A program made the translations under genes and the position numbers. The notes beneath the pieces are model-generated. The model was not told where the DNA came from, ran no database searches, and worked only from the letters and a program-made list of their open reading frames with translations. This document shows positions 6,828-15,179 of a DNA stretch of 39,989 bases, one piece after another. Each line of letters opens with the position of its first letter. The first letter of the stretch is position 1. Source of the DNA: Nocardiopsis alborubida (GTDB lineage Bacteria > Actinomycetota > Actinomycetes > Streptosporangiales > Streptosporangiaceae); assembly GCF_012396365.1 (NCBI RefSeq), contig NZ_JAAXPG010000045.1:1-39989 (forward strand). Direction: 5' to 3'.

Positions 6828-7637
6828 ATGGCCGAATACCGCATTGACGAACTCGCCCGGCTCGCCGACACGACGGTGCGCAACGTCCGGGTGTACCAGG
6901 ACCGTGGCCTGCTCGCCCCTCCCCGCAGGGAGGGTCGCGTGGGCATCTACTCCGAGGCGCACCTGGCGCGTCTGCGGCTGATCGGCCAGCTGCTCCGGCG
7001 CGGCTACACCTTCGCCAACATCGGCGAGATGTTCCGGGTCTGGGAGCGAGGAGGGGACCTCTCCGACATCCTGGGCTTCGAGTCGGCGATAGGGGACGCC
7101 TGGAGCGACGAGATCGCCGGCTACCTGACCATGGGCGACCTGCGCACACTCTTCGGCCACGGCGTCACGCCCCGCACGGTGAAGCGTTCCCTGGACCTGG
7201 GCGTGCTCGAACGCGACGGACTGCGCTTCCGGGTGCCCAGCCCGCGGCTGCTGCACGCCGGGGTGGAGCTGGTGAGGCTGGGCATGACCGTGGACTCGGT
7301 GCTCGACATAGCCGAGAACCTGCGCGACAAGGTCGGCCACGTCGCCGAGCACATGGTCCGCCTGGTCGCCGACCACATCATCGCCGAGTACGCGCCCGGC
7401 ACGGTGGTGCAGAGCGAGGAGACCGCCGAGATGGCCGAGCTGATCCGCCGGGTGCGCCCGCTCGCGCAGCAGGCCGTGGACGCGGTGCTGGCGCAGGCGA
7501 TGGCGGAGAACCTCACCAACGTCATGGGGGAGCACTTCGCCCTGGCGATGGAGTACCTGGAGAAGGAGGGCGCGGGCAAGGAGGGCGTCGGCGGTGAGCG
7601 CGGCGGGGCGGCCGAGGGGTTGACGGGGTCCGTCTGA
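6828..7637 (+). CDS. MerR-family transcriptional regulator
   Basis: The N-terminal HTH is typical of MerR proteins: YRIDELARLADTTVRNVRVYQDRGLLAPPRREGRVGIYSEAHLARLRLI, residues 4-52, then GYTFANIGEMF. The remaining roughly 190 residues are an unfamiliar, mostly helical effector-sensing region without a cluster of metal-binding cysteines, so an organic ligand is more likely than a metal. Length (269 aa) is longer than the metal sensors and fits the TipA/BmrR-like size range. It diverges from the SDR-oxygenase operon and probably controls it, and it may also control the GMC gene. The start is the only in-frame ATG at the beginning of the HTH; it appears leaderless. A terminator hairpin overlaps its stop codon. 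Confidence 0.9.
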   Translation: MAEYRIDELARLADTTVRNVRVYQDRGLLAPPRREGRVGIYSEAHLARLRLIGQLLRRGYTFANIGEMFRVWERGGDLSDILGFESAIGDAWSDEIAGYLTMGDLRTLFGHGVTPRTVKRSLDLGVLERDGLRFRVPSPRLLHAGVELVRLGMTVDSVLDIAENLRDKVGHVAEHMVRLVADHIIAEYAPGTVVQSEETAEMAELIRRVRPLAQQAVDAVLAQAMAENLTNVMGEHFALAMEYLEKEGAGKEGVGGERGGAAEGLTGSV

Positions 7638-7673
7638 GGGGCGGGGAAGCTCCGCCCCACCCCTCAGACGGAC
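7628..7673. terminator. Hairpin overlapping the merR stop codon
   Basis: A perfect 14-bp stem (7628-7641 with 7660-7673, arms GTCCGTCTGAGGGG and CCCCTCAGACGGAC) includes the TGA of the MerR gene. Inner GGGG/CCCC pairs extend it. It separates two convergent genes and probably terminates both. Confidence 0.75.
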
Positions 7674-7719
7674 CGCCGCCGGCCCCGCGGGTACGGGCCG
7701 GAACCGCTCGGCGCTCTTC

Positions 7720-9606
7720 TCACGCCGGGGCGGCGTCCTCCCTCGGCGCCTCGGCGGCACTCTCCCGCACCGCCTCCCCCGACGGCGACTCGGAGTCCAC
7801 CACCGACAGCGGGAGCGGGGCGGTGAACCGCAGTTCGGCGAAGGCACCGGCCGGGACCGCGGGGGACGCCGGGAACACCGGCTTGACCCGCCGGTACCGC
7901 TCGCCCTGCTCCGGCCGGGTGTCCTCCTCACCCTTGTTCGGCCACATCGACATCGCGCGCTCGGCCTGCGCGGTGATGGTCAGCGACGGGTTCACCCCCA
8001 GGTTCGCGGTGACCGCCGAGCCGTCCACCACGTGGACGCCCGGGTGGCCGTACAGCCGGTGGTACGGGTCGATGACCCCGGTCTCCGCGCTGTCGCCGAT
8101 CGGGCAGCCGCCCAGGAAGTGCGCGGTCATCGGGACGTTGAACACGTCGCCCACCGTGCCCCCGGGAAAGCCGTCGATGCGCTCGGCCAGCCGGGTGGCC
8201 GCGTCCTGCCCCGCCGGGATCCACGTCGGGTTCGGCTCGCCGTGGCCCTGCCGGGAGGTCAGCCTCTTCCTCCCGCCCAGCGGCCCCCGCCGCACCGACG
8301 TCGTCAGCGAGTTGTCCAGCGACTGCATCACCAGGCCGATGATGGTCCGCTCCGACCAGCGGCGGGCGGAGAGGCTGCGGGCGAACACCACAGGGTGGCG
8401 CGCCGCCAGGCCCAGGAACCGCAGCCAGCGCGGGATCCGCCCGCCGCCGGGCACCTGCATCGCGGTGAGCAGCGCCATCGCGTTGGAGCCCTTGCCGTAG
8501 CGGACCGGTTCGATGTGGGTGTTCTCGTCCGGGTGGATCGAGGACGTGATGGCCACGCCCCGGGTCAGGTCCTCCTGCGGCCTCACCCGACGGGTCATCG
8601 CGCCGACGAGCGCCTCGGAGTTGGTGCGGGTGAGCGTGCCCAGCCTCGCCGACAGGCGGGGCAGCGCGCCCGAGTCGCGCATGCGGTGCAGCAGCGTCTG
8701 GGTGTTGTAGGTCCCGGCGGCCACGACGACCTGGCGGGCGGTGAACGTGCGGGCGTTCGACCGCCGCCGGGGCGCGTCGGTCCTGACGGTGTCGGCGGCG
8801 AAGCCCCCGTCCGGCAGCTCGCGCAGGCGCTCGACGGTGGTCAGCGGGTGCACCTCGGCGCCGTCGCGCTCGGCGAAGTACAGGTAGTTCTCGGTCAGGG
8901 TGTTCTTGGCGCCGTGGCGGCAGCCGGTCATGCACTCCCCGCACTCCGTGCAGGCCCGCCGGTCGGGGCCCGCGCCGCCGAAGTAGGGGTCCCCCACGGA
9001 GGCGCCGGGTCGGGCCCGGCTGCCGTCGCCGTCCCGGCCGTCGCCGAAGCACACGCCCACCGGGGTGAGGCGGAAGGTGTGCCCCACGCCCATGTCCTCG
9101 GCGACCGCCTTCAGGTGCACGTCGGAGGGGGTGACGGTGGGGTTGGTGCGCACGCCGAGCATGCGGCGGGCCTGGTCGTAGAACGGCGCCAGCTCCGACT
9201 TCCAGTCGGTGATGTGCCGCCACTGCGGGTCCTCGAAGAACGGGTCCAGCGGGTGGTAGAGCGTGTTGGCGTAGTTGAGGGAACCGCCGCCGACACCGGC
9301 GCCCGCCAGGATCACCACGTCGCGCAGCAGGTGGATGCGCTGGATGCCGTACATGCCGAGCTGAGGTGCCCACAGGAAGTTGCGGACGTCCCACGACGAG
9401 GAGGGCAGCGTCTGGGGCGTGAAGCGGCGCCCCGCCTCCAGGACGCCGACGCGGTAGCCCTTCTCGGTGAGGCGCAGGGCGCTCACCGAACCGCCGAAGC
9501 CCGAGCCCACGACCAGGACGTCGTAGTCGAAGCGGTCAGCGGACGCGGTTCCGGTCGGGGAGGCGGCGGTGGTGACGGCGGGGTCTGTTCTGCGCTCTGA
9601 GGGCAC
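7720..9606 (-). CDS. ChoD-like GMC oxidoreductase (FAD-dependent, cholesterol oxidase-like)
   Basis: The product (628 aa) closely resembles, from memory, mycobacterial ChoD (Rv3409c) along its length. It has the FAD motif GSGFGG (34-39), ribose-binding E57 in VLEAGR, AGAGVGGGSLNYAN (101-114), ITSSIHPDENTHIEPVRYGKGSNAM, GHGEPNPTWIP and the C-terminal GVNPSLTITAQAERA. A cysteine cluster C219-x2-C222-x2-C225-x3-C229 is conserved in this subgroup and looks like an iron-sulfur ligand set. It probably oxidises a sterol-like or other hydrophobic alcohol; ChoD substrate specificity is itself debated. The C-terminal tail is acidic and low-complexity. GTG at 9606 has GGAGAGAGA upstream (9613-9621). It diverges from the DUF6230 gene. 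Confidence 0.9.
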   Translation of the reverse strand: MPSERRTDPAVTTAASPTGTASADRFDYDVLVVGSGFGGSVSALRLTEKGYRVGVLEAGRRFTPQTLPSSSWDVRNFLWAPQLGMYGIQRIHLLRDVVILAGAGVGGGSLNYANTLYHPLDPFFEDPQWRHITDWKSELAPFYDQARRMLGVRTNPTVTPSDVHLKAVAEDMGVGHTFRLTPVGVCFGDGRDGDGSRARPGASVGDPYFGGAGPDRRACTECGECMTGCRHGAKNTLTENYLYFAERDGAEVHPLTTVERLRELPDGGFAADTVRTDAPRRRSNARTFTARQVVVAAGTYNTQTLLHRMRDSGALPRLSARLGTLTRTNSEALVGAMTRRVRPQEDLTRGVAITSSIHPDENTHIEPVRYGKGSNAMALLTAMQVPGGGRIPRWLRFLGLAARHPVVFARSLSARRWSERTIIGLVMQSLDNSLTTSVRRGPLGGRKRLTSRQGHGEPNPTWIPAGQDAATRLAERIDGFPGGTVGDVFNVPMTAHFLGGCPIGDSAETGVIDPYHRLYGHPGVHVVDGSAVTANLGVNPSLTITAQAERAMSMWPNKGEEDTRPEQGERYRRVKPVFPASPAVPAGAFAELRFTAPLPLSVVDSESPSGEAVRESAAEAPREDAAPA

Positions 9607-9688
9607 GGCTGGTCTCTCTCCAGGTCATGTGCGGTTGCCCGTAGTGCGCCGGATACGAGTCCGCAATATTGAATGCGCCATCTAGAAA

Positions 9689-9718
9689 TGTGACAACAAC
9701 TATTGTAATGTTCGTCAC
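9689..9718. promoter_or_regulatory. AT-rich operator region between GMC and DUF6230 genes
   Basis: GTGAC (9690-9694) and GTCAC (9714-9718) form outer inverted arms. ACAA-CTA-TTGT (9696-9706) lies between them. TGTGACAA (9689-9696) matches the minus-strand core of the operator at 6751-6765. The stretch is distinctly AT-rich against the roughly 70% GC background and lies between two divergent starts. A shared regulator with the SDR operon is inferred. Confidence 0.5.
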
Positions 9719-9819
9719 TACCGCCGAGTAGGGTGTGTGCCATGTAACACGCGTGGCGTGCCTCGGCGCAAGTTCGTCCCCCCTCGCCGTCCCCGGGCGG
9801 CGGAACACTGGAGGTACTC

Positions 9820-10467
9820 ATGCCCAAGGCTTCCGGCGAGGCGTCCGAGGCGCCTCAGGGCGCGCCTGAGCAGCACGAGGCCAGCGGCGGAACGCGCTGG
9901 CGCAGGTTCGCCCTCGTGGCCGTCCCCGGGCTCACGGCCGCCGCGGTCCTCGGGGGCATGACCACCCAGGGCCTGCTCGCCGCCTCCTTCGCTGTGTCCG
10001 GGGACAGTTTCAAGATGTCCGCCGACCAGCTCGTCGGCACCGGCTTCACCCAGTACGGCGACGCCGCCACCTCCGTCGACGGCTCCTCCCGTCCGGTCGG
10101 CCTGTCCTCGGTCGGCTCCGCCGAGCTGACCAACCTGTGCATGTCATCCCTGTGGGACCTGCCCATCGGCCAGGCCACCCTCGTCATCACCGCCGGTGAG
10201 TCCACCCCCGTCGAGGGCACCAACCTCGTCCTCGACATCGAGCAGCTCCAGGGCGACGCAGAGTTCGGCTCCATCGAGATCGGCCGGGACGCCAGCACGT
10301 TGGACAGGGCCGAGGGCGGCCAGGGGCCGGCGGGCGGCTTCGGCCTCCAGTCCCAGAACATCACCGTCTCCGACATGGAGCTGACCACCTGGGCGGTCAC
10401 CTCCGGATCCCTGAAGCTGTCCGGTCTGAGCCTGGCCGTCAGGCCCGGCGAGCACGAGTGCTTCTGA
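9820..10467 (+). CDS. DUF6230 family membrane-anchored or secreted protein
   Basis: The product (215 aa) matches DUF6230 as I recall it: a short charged N-terminus, one hydrophobic segment (about 30-52, FALVAVPGLTAAAVLGGMTTQ), LLAASFAVSGDSFKMSADQL, and a beta-rich extracytoplasmic domain rich in Ser/Thr/Gly with paired cysteines (C107 and near-terminal C214). Some databases label relatives cholesterol esterase without evidence. It is followed after 4 bp by a DUF6114 gene; the two families regularly occur as a pair in actinobacteria. The ATG has GGAGGT upstream. Placement opposite a ChoD-like oxidase, sharing a promoter region, hints at a cell-surface or lipid-related job. The function is unknown. 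Confidence 0.8.
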   Translation: MPKASGEASEAPQGAPEQHEASGGTRWRRFALVAVPGLTAAAVLGGMTTQGLLAASFAVSGDSFKMSADQLVGTGFTQYGDAATSVDGSSRPVGLSSVGSAELTNLCMSSLWDLPIGQATLVITAGESTPVEGTNLVLDIEQLQGDAEFGSIEIGRDASTLDRAEGGQGPAGGFGLQSQNITVSDMELTTWAVTSGSLKLSGLSLAVRPGEHECF

Positions 10468-10471
10468 TCCC

Positions 10472-11827
10472 ATGGCCCACGCACTGACCCTGCTCCGCGG
10501 GGGCCGGGCGCGCTTCCGGAACTGGCGGCGCGGCCGCCCGTTCTGGGGCGGACTCCTCCTCGTCGTCGCCGGAGTCGAGCTGCTGGTCGCACCGGCCGCG
10601 CAGAGCCTGATCCTGCCCATCGACCTGATCGCCTACACCGGCATCGCCGGTGTCTCGGGTCCGCTCATCGCGGTGCTGCTGGTCACCCTGGGGGTGCTGA
10701 GCTGGTTCCAGCCCGCGCAGCACCTCTTCTTCGGGGTGGTCGGGCTCATGCTCGCCCTGGTGTCCTTCGTGACCTCCAACTTCGGCGGATTCGTCATCGG
10801 GATGCTGCTCGGCATCGTCGGCGGCTCCCTCGTCTTCGCGTGGGCGCCCCACGTGGACCGTCGCCGAAGGCGCGGCCGGGGACGCCGACGGGCCGCGGAC
10901 GCCGACGTCACCGGTCCGGAGGCGGCGGACTCCCGGGGCGCCGGAACGCCCGACGAGGCCGTCAGCGCTCCCCGGCCTCCGTCCCGGCCGCTGGCCGCGC
11001 TCGCCCTGCCCCTGGCGCTGGCCGTGACCCTGGCCAGTGCCGCCGCGTCCGCCGACTGGCCCTGGGACTGGTTCCTGCCCCCGGGCGACGAGGAGGAACA
11101 GCCCGCCGACGAGCCCTCGCCCTCGCCATCCCCCTCCGGCGAACCCTCGGCGAGTCCCACCGACCGGCCCACCCCGCCGGGGACCGGACCCGGCGCGGAC
11201 GAGGGGGACGGTGATGACGAGCAGTCGGAGGACGAGGAGACCGGGGAGGAACCGGAGGAGAGCGGGGAGGACCGGGCGGACCCGGACGAGTGCCAGATGA
11301 GCACCGGTGAGTCCGCCCTGGCAGGGTCCGAGGAGGAGTTCCTGGACGCCGTCCGCGCCTGCCAGGCCGCCCAGGAGGAGGGGGAGCTCCCCGAGGTTCC
11401 GGTGGAGGAGGCCCACGACTGCTCCAGCGGCTCGGTCCGCACCTCCGGCCTGACCGCCGACCGGCTGACGATGAGCGGCGCACGCTACGACGGCGTGGTG
11501 GAGTGCCCCACCCTCGACGGCCCCCGGAGGTACATCCGGCTGACCATGAGCCGGGCCGACTTCGTCGACGCCGAACTGTGGTTCGAGGACGCCGGGACCC
11601 GGATGAGCCTGGGCCTGCCCACCATGACCATGGACGGATCCGTCCAGATGCACATCACCCGCATGCACGTGCGCATCCTCGGGATCCCGCTCACCTTCAC
11701 ACCGGACTTCCCGCCCCCGCTGCTGCTGCCGTACATGATCGTCACCGACGTGGACGTGGACAACCCGCTGGCCAGCACCGACGTCATGAACATCCCGAAC
11801 CTCAACGGCCGCTACGGCGGCGCCTGA
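10472..11827 (+). CDS. DUF6114 family membrane protein with extracytoplasmic domain
   Basis: This protein (451 aa) has about four membrane segments in residues 20-125 (RPFWGGLLLVVAGVELLVAP, LIAYTGIAGVSGPLIAVLLVTLG, HLFFGVVGLMLALVSFVT, FVIGMLLGIVGGSLVFAW). An Arg-rich cytoplasmic stretch follows, then a further hydrophobic segment (about 171-190), a Pro/Ser/acidic linker (205-270), and a beta-rich C-terminal domain (about 275-451) that resembles the DUF6230 partner. The DUF6114 match covers the N-terminal membrane part; the long C-terminal extension is a notable elaboration. It is co-transcribed with the upstream DUF6230 gene at a 4-bp gap. It could anchor or export the DUF6230 protein. No enzymatic motif is seen. 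Confidence 0.78.
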   Translation: MAHALTLLRGGRARFRNWRRGRPFWGGLLLVVAGVELLVAPAAQSLILPIDLIAYTGIAGVSGPLIAVLLVTLGVLSWFQPAQHLFFGVVGLMLALVSFVTSNFGGFVIGMLLGIVGGSLVFAWAPHVDRRRRRGRGRRRAADADVTGPEAADSRGAGTPDEAVSAPRPPSRPLAALALPLALAVTLASAAASADWPWDWFLPPGDEEEQPADEPSPSPSPSGEPSASPTDRPTPPGTGPGADEGDGDDEQSEDEETGEEPEESGEDRADPDECQMSTGESALAGSEEEFLDAVRACQAAQEEGELPEVPVEEAHDCSSGSVRTSGLTADRLTMSGARYDGVVECPTLDGPRRYIRLTMSRADFVDAELWFEDAGTRMSLGLPTMTMDGSVQMHITRMHVRILGIPLTFTPDFPPPLLLPYMIVTDVDVDNPLASTDVMNIPNLNGRYGGA

Positions 11828-11857
11828 CCCCACCGCCGCGACCTCCCCGACGCACGC

Positions 11858-11895
11858 GAGGGCGGGGGCGCCGCCACCGCGGCGCCCCCGCCCTC
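11858..11895. terminator. Bidirectional hairpin terminator
   Basis: A perfect 17-bp GC stem (11858-11874 with 11879-11895) closes a CACC tetraloop. It lies between the convergent DUF6114 and helicase genes, 6 bp from the helicase stop. Confidence 0.82.
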
Positions 11896-11901
11896 CCGCT
11901 G

Positions 11902-13713
11902 TCACAGACCGGAGTCGATCAGACGGCTGGCCCGGCCCACGTGCGACACGTACAGCGCGTCACGGGCCCGGGTGCAGGCCACGAACAGCAGCGTCCGCTC
12001 CTGCTGGAAGGCGTGCTCCAGCGCCACCTGGTCGCCGTCGGCGGCCTCGATCGCGGCCTTGGGCGGCAGCAGGTGGTCGCTGACGCCGATCAGCGCCACG
12101 CAGCGGAACTCCTGGCCCTTGAGCCGGTGCATCGTTCCGACGCGCACCGCCTCGGCGGAGCCGCTGTCCTCCAGCTGGGCGGTGGGGATTCCCCTGGCCT
12201 CCAGCTCCTTGGCGATGCCGCGCACGACCCACTGGTTGCGCCCGGCCACCGCGATCTCCGCCGGGTTGACCCCGGCCTCCAGCCACACCCGCACCCAGTC
12301 GCCCAGCGCGGTGAGCTCCTCGGAGCGGTCCTCGCAGCCGCGCACCACCGGCGCCGGACCGCGCAGCAGCGAGCGGTACCCGGCCAGGGTGTCGGCGTTG
12401 TCGTCCATGCCCAGGGCCGAACGGCGGTCCAGGATCGGCATGCTCCAGTCCAGGATCTCCTGGGTCACCCGGTAGCTCACCCGCAGCCGCTGGCCGCGCC
12501 CGCGCACGTTGATGCCGAGCGAGGCCAGCGACACCCGGTTGTCGGACACCCGCTGGTGCGGGTCGCCGACGATGAACAGGTCGTCCGGTCCCTCCGGCAC
12601 GGCGGCGCGCAGCATCCGCCACTGCGTCGGGTGCAGATCCTGGGCCTCGTCGACCACGGCGTGCCGGAACAGCGGCTCACCGCGGTCCAGGATCCGCGCG
12701 GCCTCGGCGGCCAGCTGGGGGTAGGACCACATCCCCTCCACCCGCATGGCGCCGACGTAGCGCCGCACGGTCTCCCACACCTGGCGGCGGTGCTCGGGGG
12801 CCAGGTGCTGCACCCGCCCGCTGCGCTCGCAGCGGATGTAGTCGGGCAGCAGCTCCAGGCCCTTGGCGAGGATGACCTGCTCCCACTCGTCCACCAGGAA
12901 GCGGCCGGAGAAGGGCAGGCCGTCGGCCACCGCCACCGCGCGCCAGCGCCGGGCCAGCTCGTCCTTGCCCATCAGACGGGGCGCCACGCTGGTGTGGGTC
13001 TGCACGACCGAGCGGGCGAGGCTGTCGATGGTGGCCACGCGCACCCGGGCGCGCACGCCGGGGTCGGGCAGGAGCTGGTCCAGCCGCTCGGCCAGGGACT
13101 GCGCCAGCGCCCGGTTGTAGGTGGTCAGGAGCACCGACTCGCGGGTGTCCTCGGGCCGGGCGGCGGCGTCGCGCTCGGCCAGGTAGGCGGCGCGGTGCAG
13201 CGCGATCACGGTCTTGCCGGTCCCCGGGCCGCCGGTGACCTGCGTGGACCCGTTGTAGTGCGCCTCGGTGATCCGGTGCTGGTCGGGGTGCAGGGTCAGC
13301 TGCCACTGGCCGAAGGGAGCCCTCAGGGCCCCGGCGAGCTCGGGCGGACCGCTGGGCGTGGGATCGGCCTCGGCGGGGTCGATCCCGGCCGGCACCTCGG
13401 GGCGCAGGTCGCGCGCGAAGCGCAGGGCCTCGTCGCGCGGGCGCACGGTGACCAGGCGGTAGTGCGTGCCGTCGGCGAGGCGGCCGTCACCGCTCCGGCC
13501 GTGACCCGCGGCGTCGGGGACGACGACGCCGGACCAGTCGGGGGCGATGCTGACGACCCGGACACCCGGGTCGGCGGCGCCCGCGACGGACTCCAGGGCG
13601 GGCTCGTCGCCGACCTGGCAGGCGCGCATCACGGCCAGGGTGTTGAGCTGGACGTCGGGCGTGAGGCGGGTGAAGTCGCTGAGAAACGTCGGGGCGATCG
13701 CGAGGGCGGACAC
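11902..13713 (-). CDS. UvrD/Rep-type superfamily 1 helicase with RelE-like N-terminal domain
   Basis: The product (603 aa) is a cytoplasmic SF1 ATPase. Walker A is GGPGTGKT (161-168), Walker B/motif II is DEAQD (355-359), motif V region GTMHRLKGQEF and motif VI LFVACTRARDALYV are near the C-terminus. Residues 1-105 are not helicase. LAIAPTFLSDFTRLTPDVQ, then DPGVRVVSIAPDWSGVVV and YRLVTVRPRDEALRFA, look like the RelE/ParE fold found at the N-terminus of a subgroup of bacterial UvrD-like proteins. GTG at 13713 was chosen for GGAGGAAA at 13721-13728; the longer frame upstream has no homology. It is monocistronic and likely acts in DNA repair or RNA-polymerase/ribosome-linked stress, but substrate is unknown. 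Confidence 0.88.
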   Translation of the reverse strand: MSALAIAPTFLSDFTRLTPDVQLNTLAVMRACQVGDEPALESVAGAADPGVRVVSIAPDWSGVVVPDAAGHGRSGDGRLADGTHYRLVTVRPRDEALRFARDLRPEVPAGIDPAEADPTPSGPPELAGALRAPFGQWQLTLHPDQHRITEAHYNGSTQVTGGPGTGKTVIALHRAAYLAERDAAARPEDTRESVLLTTYNRALAQSLAERLDQLLPDPGVRARVRVATIDSLARSVVQTHTSVAPRLMGKDELARRWRAVAVADGLPFSGRFLVDEWEQVILAKGLELLPDYIRCERSGRVQHLAPEHRRQVWETVRRYVGAMRVEGMWSYPQLAAEAARILDRGEPLFRHAVVDEAQDLHPTQWRMLRAAVPEGPDDLFIVGDPHQRVSDNRVSLASLGINVRGRGQRLRVSYRVTQEILDWSMPILDRRSALGMDDNADTLAGYRSLLRGPAPVVRGCEDRSEELTALGDWVRVWLEAGVNPAEIAVAGRNQWVVRGIAKELEARGIPTAQLEDSGSAEAVRVGTMHRLKGQEFRCVALIGVSDHLLPPKAAIEAADGDQVALEHAFQQERTLLFVACTRARDALYVSHVGRASRLIDSGL

Positions 13714-14543
13714 GTCGTGGTTTCCTCCGGTCTTCGACCAAGGTGGTGTCTGTGGTGCTCGGGGAGGTCGGAGCGGATGGTCTGGCCTGGGAGAACGGCC
13801 TGTGCGGCCGCGGCTCCCAAAGGGATGATGCTCGCCGCGGAATTCCGGCAAACGCCGCTCCCGGTGCGTTTCCCGCCAGGTTCCGGAGGGGTTGGGAGTC
13901 TGGTGTTATTCCAGCTCAGAGGGGTGTTTGCGGAGCTGTGTTCGAGAGGGGTGCGAAGGTTTTTCGGAGCGCCCGGAAAGGTTCCCCGTGACCTGCGGTT
14001 CTCCGATCGAACTCCGTGTCCGGAATAGGGGTTATGTAGCTGACCGAAATATGGTGAACGTCTCGGGGGAACACCGGCAGAGTGCCTGTTCCGCGTGGGG
14101 TTGGCGGGGAGGATGAGGGTGCCCCGAACGCACGGAGGGGGCAGGACCGAAAACCGGAAGGGCGGCGGAGGCGCGCCGAGTCCGTATGACGGGCCGCGCG
14201 GCGGGGGAGCGGTTCACGGTGTGGCCGGTTTCGGACACGCGCTGTGCAGACGCGCGCCGACGCGAGATCGTGTACCAGGGAGAGATCAGGAACCACATGT
14301 GGTTCAGGACTCTGCCGGGGTCCGTCCTACCCCGGCAGAGTCCTCAACCACCCTAGAGAAGCGGTACCCAGTCCCCGACCTCCCCAAAGCGCGCGGGGCC
14401 GCGAACCTGGAGCGAACTGGGCGCGGGCGCCGGACACGGCCCCGCGGCCGCTCTCCCGGCTGTTCCCGCCCAAGGGGAGGACCGTCACCCATGCTCTACC
14501 GTGGTGGTGACAAAAAGAGCGGGAAAGGACCGGGCGAGCGACA
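13714..14543. other. Long divergent intergenic region, 830 bp
   Basis: The region lies between the divergent helicase and DUF1707 genes. No open frame has a ribosome site, codon bias and family resemblance together. An AT-rich patch at about 14030-14060 (GGTTATGTAGCTGACCGAAATATGG) could be a promoter. The main structured element is the inverted repeat at 14291-14351. A possible -10 TACCGT (14498-14503) precedes the DUF1707 gene. An unannotated small RNA is possible but not demonstrated. Confidence 0.6.
14291..14351. repeat. Nested inverted repeat: 14-bp palindrome plus 22-bp stem
   Basis: AACCACATGTGGTT (14291-14304) is a perfect palindrome. Its right half begins a 22-bp stem, 14299-14320 pairing with 14330-14351 around a 9-nt loop, with one C-C mismatch. 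AACCAC therefore occurs on both sides of GTGGTT and can pair in two alternative ways. There is no adjacent gene end, so it is not an ordinary terminator. It could be an attenuator, small RNA or protein-binding site. Confidence 0.8.
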
Positions 14544-15179
14544 GTGGCCTCCAACGACATGAGCCGGATGCGTGTCTCCGACACGGAGCGGGACCAGGTG
14601 GCAGAGGTCCTGCGGGAGGCGGCGGCGCAGGGGCGCATCACCCTCGACGAACTCGACGAACGGCTCGACGCCGTCTACGCGGCCAAGACCTACGCCGACC
14701 TCGAACCGGTCACCGCCGACCTGCCGACGGGCGCCGAGGTGCTGCCGGGCCCTCTTCCGGCGACGGCGGAGGGCGCTCTTCCCGAGCACCGCGACGGCGG
14801 CGACGCCCTCGTCATCCGCTCCCAGGGCGGTGGCCCCATCATCCGCAGGGGCGCGTGGCAGGTGCCGCACCGCGTCGAGGTGCACAACAAGTACGGCCTC
14901 ACCCGGCTCGACTTCCGCGAGGCCTCCCTGACCAGCGCCGTCGTCGAGGTCCACGTCGACGCCTCCTGGGGGAGCGGCACCGTGATCCTGCCCGAGGGCG
15001 CCACCGCCGAGGTGGAGGCTGACGCCTCCTGGTTCGGCACGCTGCGCAACAGCGTCGACTCCCTGCGCCGGGCGTCCGCCCCGCACTTCGTCATCACCGG
15101 TTCCTGCCAGGGCGGCTCCCTGACGGTCCGGTACAAGCGGCCCTTCTCCTGGGGCGGCCTGGCGGGTCTGGGGAGCTGA
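14544..15179 (+). CDS. DUF1707 / LiaF-like domain protein
   Basis: The product (211 aa) has an N-terminal DUF1707 domain (about residues 9-61: RVSDTERDQVAEVLREAAAQGRITLDELDERLDAVYAAKTYADLEPVTADLP) and a C-terminal region (about 90-200) of beta-strand repeats. That region resembles the cell-wall-active-antibiotic-response C-terminus of LiaF-like proteins. No membrane segment is seen, unlike many relatives. The start is GTG at 14544, with GGAAAGGA about 14 nt upstream; the ATG at 14559 is an alternative that keeps the DUF1707 domain. The gene stands alone. A role in envelope stress sensing is a family-based guess. Confidence 0.82.
   Translation: MASNDMSRMRVSDTERDQVAEVLREAAAQGRITLDELDERLDAVYAAKTYADLEPVTADLPTGAEVLPGPLPATAEGALPEHRDGGDALVIRSQGGGPIIRRGAWQVPHRVEVHNKYGLTRLDFREASLTSAVVEVHVDASWGSGTVILPEGATAEVEADASWFGTLRNSVDSLRRASAPHFVITGSCQGGSLTVRYKRPFSWGGLAGLGS

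Noticed and set aside
8032..9600. Long plus-strand frame opposite the GMC gene, 522 aa
   Set aside because: It is a GC-bias shadow: Val/Gly/Ala/Arg/His-rich, no family motifs, fully antisense to a convincing gene.
14244..14510. Short plus-strand frame (88 aa) in the long intergenic region
   Set aside because: It runs through the nested inverted repeat, has no ribosome site and no recognisable domain.
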